Shown: positions 56,371 to 64,000 of the stretch, one piece after another
How positions within the stretch are numbered: the stretch's first letter is position 1
How the letters are laid out: each line of letters begins with the position of its first letter
Origin: Patella vulgata
Taxonomy: Eukaryota > Mollusca > Gastropoda > Patellidae
Assembly (NCBI RefSeq): GCF_932274485.2
Contig: NC_065883.2
Coordinates: forward strand, 39,898,539 to 39,962,538
Reading direction: 5' to 3'
DNA: 64,000 bases
The notes under the pieces: model-generated
Databases searched by the model: none
The model's input: only the letters and a program-made list of their open reading frames with translations
Told to the model about the DNA's origin: nothing
Made by a program: the position numbers and the translations under genes

Positions 56371-57894
56371 AGCGGCTGCCAGGCAGGATACGCCCACATT
56401 TTCAAGAGATGGATAGAGAACAAGCTAAAACGAAAGTGATTTTGCCTACAATCAAGAGACATAATTCAGGAAATTACAATTCGATATGCACAAATATCGA
56501 AAGGAACTGAGATCTTTGGGTTATAAACTTACATTTCAAGTTTCAACAAAATCGGATAAAAATTGTGACCTCCATAGGGTCCACAACCTTGATTTACCAT
56601 GTTTTTACGCTATTTGAAAACGAGGGGCGGCCATTTTATCTGTCAGTTTTGGGCCGATTTTCACAAAATTCCAACTCAGCTGTCCTTAGGGTGTAACGAC
56701 GATATAATAATACGTTTTTTTAAATCGGATAAAAATTATGACCTCTATAGGGTCCACAAGCTAAAAATGCGATTTTCCGTACAATCAGGGGCCATAATTC
56801 AGGAAGTTACGGTCAGATATGCGCGAATATTGAAAGGAACCCAGATCTTTGGGTTATAAACTTACATTTCAAGTTTCAACAAAATCGGATAAAAATTGTG
56901 ACCTCTATAGGGTCCACAACCTTGATATACCATATTTTACGATATTTGAGAACGAAGGGTGGCCATTTTGTCTGTCAGTTTGGGCCGATTTTCACGAAAT
57001 TCAAACTCAGTCGCCCTTAGTATGTAACGGTGATATAATAATATGTTTTTTTAAATCGGATAAAAATTATGACGTCTATAGGGTCCACAAGCTAAAAAGG
57101 CGATTTTTCGTACAATCAGGGGCCATAATTCAGGAAGTTACAGTCCGATATGCGGGAATATCGAAAGGAACCGAGATCTTTGTGTTATAAACTTACATTT
57201 CAAGTTTCAACAAAATCGGATAAAAATTGTGACCTCTATAGGGTCCACAACCTTGAGAGAGAGAGAGAAATGGGGTTTAACATCCACTCGACATAACCTA
57301 GGTCATTTCAGGACTAACATATGGTTTAATTTCAATAGTTTGCTTGCGCGTAGGGGTCTTAAGCAGTGGGAGGAAACCGGAGGACCCGGAGAAAACCCAC
57401 GAGGTTGGACAGGCGACCCTACTTCTTGTCACGTACAACCAGGGATTCGAAACCACACCAGTTGACTCAATGACATCCACCCCCCCCCCCCCAACAACCT
57501 TGATTACCATGTTTTTACGCTATTTAAAAACGAGGGACGGCCATTTTGTCTGTCAGTCCGATATGCGCGAATATTGAAAGGAATCGAGATCTTTGGGTTA
57601 TAAACTTACATTTCAAGTTTCAACAAAATCGGACAAAAATTGTGACCTCTATAGGGTCCACAAGCTAAAAACATGATACTTCGTACAATCAGGGGCCATA
57701 ATCCATGAAGTTTCAATCCGATACATGCCAATATCGAAAGCAGCCGAGATCTTTTGGGGATAAACCTATATTTCAAGTTTCGTCAAAATCGGATAAGAAT
57801 TGTGACCTGTAGAGAGTCCACAAAAAATTGTGGACGGACGGATGGACAGGGGCGACGGCATAATACGTCCACATGAAAATGTGGGCGTATAAAA
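56371..57894 (+). mobile_element. complete tandem-repeat mobile element inside the hAT
   Basis: 5' end cagcggctgccaggcaggat and acgcccacattttcaagaga. About three composite units, interrupted by a SINE (57255-57490). 3' end acggacggatggacaggggc, then the stem-loop atacgtccacatgaaaatgt with gggcgtat. The 3' stem is an almost perfect inverse of the 5' end. Confidence 0.88.
57255..57490 (-). repeat. tRNA-derived SINE (second family) with target duplication
   Basis: Minus-strand SINE with a gagagagaga tail at its 3' end and body phrases agtgggaggaaaccggagga and cccacgaggttggacaggcg. It is flanked by the direct repeat acaaccttga (57247-57256, the last bases overlapping the tail, and 57493-57502). 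The uninterrupted unit in other copies reads ccacaaccttgatatacc, so the insertion point is exact. The tRNA-like head is truncated and followed by a run of C. Confidence 0.88.
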
Positions 57895-58279
57895 AGACGT
57901 AACAGAAATAATGCGACACTAAATGATCCGGACTATCTTTCATTCAAGCATTCGATTGGCTGGCCTAACAGTGACAGTAATCTATTTATAGATCGTTTTA
58001 TTCTTGCTTTCAGAAATTAAGTTTCGTAGAGTTTTCTAAATATATTCGTTTTTTAAAAATATGACAACCTATTTATAGCCTGGTAATTAGCCGCAGTAGT
58101 GGGAAATTTCAGGCGTTTAGTAGGCCTAAGCTTTACATGTAGTAACAACTGACAATTTATTGTCGACTAAAATACCATATCGCGATAAATGACTATATCG
58201 AGAATATTGTACAGCCCTAATAGACACCCAGGTGAAAATGTAGGCATATAAAAATGTAATTTTGTTACAATGTTGACTC

Positions 58280-59435
58280 ATATTAAGAATTTGTAAGTGT
58301 TTTTATAGTAAAATTTTTGCAAAACTGCAGCACGGAAATGCTCCTTGTAAAATTTCTGTAATGTTTTCACCATTTCTGCAATAAATACATTATTTCTCTT
58401 TATGGTGATAATTTTTATATCTTTATGAGTGTACACACAAAAAAAGCACTCCTGTCATCCTGTGCAAAGGAGCTGTCCCTGAACCTGAAAGTAATAACTA
58501 TGATTAGTGTTCAGAGACAGCTCACTAGAATTGTCAGCAAGTAAATAGGGCACAGTTTTATTGGAAATCAATTGGTCTTTTGAGCTGTAAGGACACTTGA
58601 CTTCCAATGTAGCAGACTCTCCCACTAACCCATCCGGTGTGGAAGCCAAGAATGGATAAAGTTCCGAAATTGTTGTTCCACAAGGGATCACTGACATTTT
58701 CATTTTTGATTCAAACATTCCTACTGCCGCTTTTTCAGACTTTTTACCATGCTTTATCGCAAGACAGCTAATATCTTTCTGTTCAGTCAAATCAAATGCA
58801 TATTTGTCCTTGTCTGTTCTCTCAGTCAATTTACGTATCCGTCCAAAATCTGATGAGTTCAGACGTAGGCATATTATTTCTAACCACTTTTTGTCAGCAG
58901 ATTGCAGTATGGATGACTTGGCAATGGATGAAATCTTCTCATCATCAATGGATGTGTGTCCAATTTCTTTTAAGAAAAGGTCCTCATGTGTTTCTTCCAA
59001 ATAGTCATGATCACTTGCAAATGTCTGGATATTTGCAGGAGCATACATCTGAGATAATGGAAGCCTGCTAATATTGGGTACATTCAAGCAAACACTGCGA
59101 AAGTGGTCTATATAGCTAGCAGCTTTCCTATAAAATAATGGCCTATTTCTTCTTCAGCTTTTCTTTTAGTACCAAATTCTAAATCACATGCCTTTACAGG
59201 TGAACCTTTGTGGCGCTTAACTTGATGAAAAGTTTGCAACTTTTGGGAACACGTTTCTTCAGTGAGCACTTCTCCCTTGTCACTGAATACACACATAGCA
59301 TACAAGAGTGCATTTACATGTTTACAGTGGGCTTCCGGACCAATACCAGCCCCGCAATCACATTGACATTCTTCAATCAGTCCATGTAAACTCACAGAAA
59401 CATCAACATTATATTTAACATTTTTCTTCATTTCA
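58280..59435 (-). pseudogene. SWIM zinc finger + YqaJ-type nuclease gene, broken
   Basis: The N-terminal region (59431-59108) has a SWIM-type finger, CQCDCGAGIGPEAHCKH, followed by NALLYAM and a basic EFGTKRKAEEE segment. Further along, YqaJ/lambda-exonuclease-like blocks are seen: AIKHGKKSEKAA, FLASTPDGLVGESATLEVKC with PYSS, and YYFQVQGQL. The D...E-x-K arrangement is the nuclease signature. Such SWIM+YqaJ proteins are multi-copy in marine invertebrates and often sit among transposons; their role is uncertain. The copy looks broken, with about two or three frame interruptions over 1.15 kb, but is well conserved in sequence. Its upstream side abuts the repeat element at 59448 and its downstream side the hAT at 58219. 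Confidence 0.8.
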
Positions 59436-59447
59436 GCTTTACATTCA

Positions 59448-60422
59448 CTTTAAAAAGATAGGTTGCCAGGCAACGAAACATACGCCCACAGCAGCTAAAT
59501 CGTCCGGGCAGTCAACAAGAGTTGTCGCATATTTTTACTTTTTTCGGTAATGAAACATTCTTAATACACTAAAATCTGATTAAGAGCAAAAACCCATGAA
59601 GTAATTATCAGAAAACCATTAGAATTTGTTTGGTTTTTATAAAGTTCTGCCTCAAAAGTTCTTAATAATAAACTTTTAATATCATGGATTTAGCTGTTCA
59701 AGTCATAAAAATTCACTGAAAATCAATATACTTGTTCGTCTCAAGATCTGAAGTCAATCAGATGATAACTTTAGCCTTTAGAGTGTCACAAAGTGATCAA
59801 GGGCCTCTAGAGCGTCCACAAGATTTCTTGAAGTGATCCAGGGCCATAACTCTGGCAGTAATTATTGGAAATTGCTGAAAATCAATAGGCCTCTTCGTCT
59901 CATGACCTTAAACACTGTGTATAAATTAAAAGTCAATCGGATATTATCTTTAGCCTCTAGAGCATCCACAAGATATTTTGAAGTGATCAAGGGCCATAAC
60001 TCTGGTAGTAATTATCGGAAATCACTGAAAATCAGTAGGCTTCCTTGTCTCATGACCTTAAACACTGTGTATAAATTTAAAGTCAATCGGATATTAACTT
60101 TGGCCTCTAGAGCGTCCACAAGATTTTTTGAAGTGATCAAGGGCCATAACTCTGGCAGTAATTATCGGAAATCGCTGAAAATCAATTGGCTTCTTCGCTT
60201 CATGACCTTAAACACTGTGTATAAATTTAACGTCAATTGGATATTAACTTTGACCTCTAGAGCGTCCACAAGATTTTTTAAAGTGATCAAGGGCCATAAC
60301 TCTGGCAGTAATTATCGGAAATCGCTGAAAATCAATAGGCTTTTTCGCTTCATGACCTTAAACACTGTGTATAAATTTAAAGTCAATTGGATATTAACTT
60401 TGGCCTTTAGAGCGTCCACAAT
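59448..60422 (+). repeat. tandem-repeat element, 150-bp unit family, copy 2
   Basis: Opens ggttgccaggcaacgaaaca and tacgcccacagcagctaaat like copy 1 at 3391. A leader of about 350 bp is followed by nearly four units of exactly 150 bp (gggccataac at 59841, 59991, 60141 and 60291). Because 150 is a multiple of three, one frame stays open through the array (59833-60444); this is a by-product, not evidence of a protein. There is no 3' stem-loop. Confidence 0.88.
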
Positions 60423-63400
60423 TACGGATACGGGTTTAGAATAGGGTTATAGCATGATCTATTAGTTAAAGGCCTGGTTAATACAGTATGAACAATATGG
60501 AATATTAAATATGTGTCCTTATATACCAAAAATAAATCATATAAAACAGATGAATAATACAACATAGATTTAAAACAGAAAGTTTTCAAGTATATGCGTA
60601 AATATGTTTCCCCTTTGTCTATCCCATTTATAACTGTTTGATCTCCTTTTGCAGAGCAAAGACTTGTTATTTTGAATGATACCGGTACCGAGAAATCACT
60701 AAAAGCTGTTAAAATCAGAGAAAATATTATAAACATAAAGGGGGCGTGGGGCATTAACAAAAAAGTGATAACTCATAAAAAAAAATAATGATGCACACCA
60801 AAGTTTTTGCATAAAGAGATGGTTTATCATGTATTTCAGTAAATTTCACTATATTTGTTATGTATTCTATTCACATCGATATGAAAAATTGCGTGAAAGA
60901 ATTAGGCCACTACCTTTATAGGAATCTATTTAAATAATTAGGCAATAATAATTTATTGCTGCAGTTAAATATTTTGATATATTCACTATATTTTAAAGTC
61001 ATAGTTTTAACCTATATAGCTTTATTTTCAATATTCCTGGTTATTTATTATTCTATATTGAGTTCCACATTATAAATTTTTTAAAAAGAAACTATTTCAG
61101 ATCAACAGTAATTTCTAATACACCTTTAATGTAATAAAAATATCTATAGCTTATGTACATAATCCATTGAGGCGTTTGTGTCGCTGACAAATTACAGTTT
61201 TTAAATAGGATACACAACACATCGTTATTAACTTACAGAGTCATGACGAATTTTAAATTTTATTAAACCAAAGTCGTCATATAACAAGACAGTGAATGTA
61301 TTGGGAATATTATTGTTCTGTTCTGAAATCTATAAATGTACCTTTGGTTTATAATACACATTATACAGTTACAATGGAATTGTGTGTCCATTTATTGCCC
61401 CTAATAAAGTCTGGCAGCAGTTATATAACATCTAGGTCAACGTTGTTACAAGTTGGTGATCAGCGTAGCGTATAGTTCGTGCTCTGGTGTCAGTTTGGTG
61501 ATTATAATTAGAAATGTAAATTTCTACTATGTGAATTGGAACTTCCTTTTAATAATTTAACAAATCCAAGAAGAAGAACAACCAAACAACAAATAATCTG
61601 TTAATATTATTTGAAAAGACTTTAAATTTTTGAATAATTTTTTTTTTTTGAAATATGCTATAGAAAAATATCATAGTCCTATGATTTAGCATTAGTCCAC
61701 GTACGCCGTGATAATGTTGGCATAGTAGCACAAGCATTTCTCCTTTTTAATGTCATCACATATTTCTTGGCCTTATATTTCTTTGAATTATTTGAATAAC
61801 AACTTGATAACGTTTCCCCGTCTTCGCCCTGCCCAGTCTTTTAAAACCCAATAAAATTCCACAAGCTATCATTATTGGAGCAAAGCTATATGCGTGTAGC
61901 AGCAAATGTCTTGGCTAATACCAATTGCCAATTCGATGAAAAATAAAGCACACAATTCATATGTTACGATGTAATTTAAACATTTAATCATGAACGCATA
62001 TAAACATCAATATGTGACAACAAATAATGGTATTGCTTATACATGTACTCTTTATCTTGTCTAGTTCCTTTCTTTGTTTGAACATTTCTCTGATTACAAC
62101 ATACTATAATGACTTGGACAGTTTTTTCGTTTCAGATACTAACGGAAATTTCCTATGAGAAAAAAAATGAAAAATACATCAAAGGGCAGAGCTAACTGTG
62201 TGTGCCTCTCAACATCAAAGAACAGTTCTATGTGAAAAGCGTGCACGAACCGACACAGAACCTGTGGTTTCTTAGTACTGTGGAATAAAATGATAAAGCT
62301 ATTTCAGACAATCGAAAACAACCGGCTATATGAACTATATATCAGTATTGTTCTTTCAAAGACAAGCTTGTTACACAGAGTTCGATCGAATCTGAATAAT
62401 GTTCGGCGATGGGCAATGTCACCATGGTTGGAAGCGGGTGCATGTCCCTATTTTCATCAGTGTTATTTGATATGGAGTTATCATTTGTTATATTACTTTT
62501 TCTTGGTAGTCCTATCTATGACCCAGGCAAGAAACTATACATTTATATATTAATACGCCAATGCGTAGTAAATATAGCAGTGACGAAAACTTACAGATTT
62601 TCATTAATTGTGCAATTTTACATTTATAAACTTGCTTTCGAAACAAGATTCGTTAATCTGATATCAATGGAGATTAGAATATATTGGATAATCAAATTGA
62701 GGTTGGTTATGCATGCGATCAATTTTAAGATACGTGCATTATAGTTCAGTGGTACTCACAATAATTTGTAAACACATTTAACCCACAAAAAAGATCAAAT
62801 ATATAAATAACTGTAGTCTGACTATCAGGGTATATGATAAGAAAAATAAATTGATTAGCAATGATTTGATGTTTACAAAAAAAGTGCTAATCAATCTGAA
62901 AATTGATTAGCAGTTCCTCTTGATTGAATAGCAAACAAGTAAATTTTCACGGTATTGTATTGAACGATTTCTGTAGGCCATAATTTCTACCGGTATGGAC
63001 TACACTACAATTAATGTTTATGTGTGTATAGAGGAGGCTTTCTTCCCCTTTAATAGGCTTATATTACGAATAGCTTTATGTTAGCCTATTTAGCATAATA
63101 TAGTGTTCTGAATACAAAAGGCAAAAAAGAAATTGGCACACCTCAATTCCCATAGAGTATTCAATTTACGTCTGTAATATTCCTAGAAAAGTAGGTGTTT
63201 TCGTAATACGATAGCCTTTAGTGAAAACGTACCGACCCGTATGATCGTAGGCTACCTGCTTCACATTTTCGCCAGTAATATTCCTCCAGAATTACGTGTC
63301 TTCATTTAAACGGCAGAAAATGAAAGCAAAATAACTGTCGAAACATTGACTGTCTTCATTACAAAACGGTATTTTAAAATTCCATTGTAGCATCGACATC

Positions 63401-64000
63401 CGTATGCAATGCACGCATTGTCGCCATGTTGTTGTTATTTATCCACATAACCCTTTTTCCCGCCAAAATGAACCAAGGCCATTTTAGTCGCGAAGTATTT
63501 TGTTCAACGAATTAGAATTAAACTGATGCGTATAGCTAAAAACAGTGCGCGATTTGGGTGGATACATTTTTCATATGATGATAGATTATGGAATATTTTG
63601 TTGTTCAGTGAATGGAAAATGATTAAAATGTTGCGTGATGACAAGTAGGTTGCCTGATGGGAACACATGGTCAATTCTTACGCAGGGAAATGGTTACAGA
63701 TAAAAATTACTGTTTTGTGAATAATTATCAAGCTTGTATATTTACCGGATTATCAAATATAAAGTCTGTACTTATTACTTCATTAGATCGTGATCTAAAT
63801 GACTGTGAAAATGTTAGCTTACAATTGGTTTATTGACTAATCTTTGACTACTTTTAATTTCGTCAACCAACATCAAAGGGATTAAAATGTCCGTACGCAG
63901 GTGAACGGTAAATCACGGGAACGGTAAATCACGTTTGTTCAACATTTTTCCACGCTTAATTTAGGACAAGAAACTTCGATTCGCAGATTCCCTTAAATTT
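60423..64000. other. 3.6 kb without recognisable feature
   Basis: AT-rich. I searched both strands for exon-like segments and for the missing upstream exons of the PHF7/G2E3-like gene and found none. A small hairpin, ctaatcaatctgaaaattga with ttag, lies near 62888-62911. Open frames at 60422-60760 and 62290-62744 are hydrophobic, without motifs. Confidence 0.4.

Larger units (their letters stand above)
55856..58219. mobile_element. non-autonomous hAT element with nested insertions
   Basis: Ends tagggctgtacaatatt and its exact inverse, flanked by a perfect 8-bp duplication atagacac (55848-55855 and 58220-58227). Subterminal sequence with cgatattgg, tatcgcgatattt and 'atatcgcgataaatg' matches a widespread hAT type. 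Removing the tandem-repeat element at 56371-57894 leaves about 840 bp without coding capacity. Confidence 0.93.

Noticed and set aside
59833-60444. 203-residue open frame
   Set aside because: It is a tandem translation of the 150-bp repeat; it is repetitive at the protein level, with no domain or start context.
62290-62744. Two overlapping plus-strand frames of 87 and 111 residues
   Set aside because: Hydrophobic, AT-driven composition, no start context, no splice-flanked structure and no recognisable motif.

Overview
The window looks like AT-rich nuclear DNA from a marine mollusc, most likely a bivalve. This is inferred from its repeats: tRNA-headed SINEs with a conserved body, tandem-repeat mobile elements of the 'pearl'/Helitron-like type with GGAC microsatellites and terminal stem-loops, and many hAT, Tc1, LINE and Ty3-like remnants. 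There are no prokaryotic operons and no rRNA or functional tRNA genes.

The one clear host gene is on the minus strand and is almost invisible as open frames. Four short exons (39109-38944, 38773-38667, 17279-17163, 707-583) have canonical splice sites, compatible phases and a continuous protein resembling the extended-PHD/PHD proteins PHF7 and G2E3. They are separated by introns of 170 bp, 21.4 kb and 16.5 kb. Most of the left 39 kb is therefore intron of this gene, and the earlier exons (start codon, first PHD) were not found.

Layout. 1-583: two SINE heads facing each other, next to the last visible exon. 1-4 kb: decayed tandem-repeat elements and a foldback repeat. 4.0-10.2 kb: an end-to-end but broken LTR retrotransposon with a 4-bp target duplication. 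12.6-14.6 kb: a DNA transposon holding a LINE fragment, sitting at the edge of a tandem-repeat element (14.6-16.8 kb). 18.7-22.1 kb: dispersed AT-rich repeats and a TTAA-flanked MITE. 22.1-32.0 kb: a large inverted repeat (about 0.84-kb arms, about 6.2-kb centre) loaded with two hAT elements, a tandem-repeat element, a SINE and palindromes. 32.4-33.4 kb: a hAT transposase remnant. 34.3-38.0 kb: more tandem-repeat elements, partly inverted. 39.6-45.3 kb: TTAA MITE, repeats, a LINE cut by a SINE, a CACTG foldback MITE and a SINE. 45.9-47.1 kb: Tc1. 47.4-50.3 kb: two further tandem-repeat element families. 51.6-53.3 kb: a TTAA-flanked element with a big palindrome. 54.0-55.6 kb: a THAP/DDE transposase remnant. 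55.9-58.2 kb: a hAT holding a tandem-repeat element that holds a SINE. 58.3-59.4 kb: a broken SWIM/YqaJ gene. 59.5-60.4 kb: a 150-bp tandem array. 60.4-64 kb: nothing recognisable.

The most interesting pattern is that at least three sequence-unrelated repeat families share one architecture: a tandem array of about 146-330-bp units, then a GGAC/GACA microsatellite, then a terminal stem-loop. In the commonest family the stem-loop is an inverted copy of the element's own 5' end. All calls come from reading the sequence; no database search was run.
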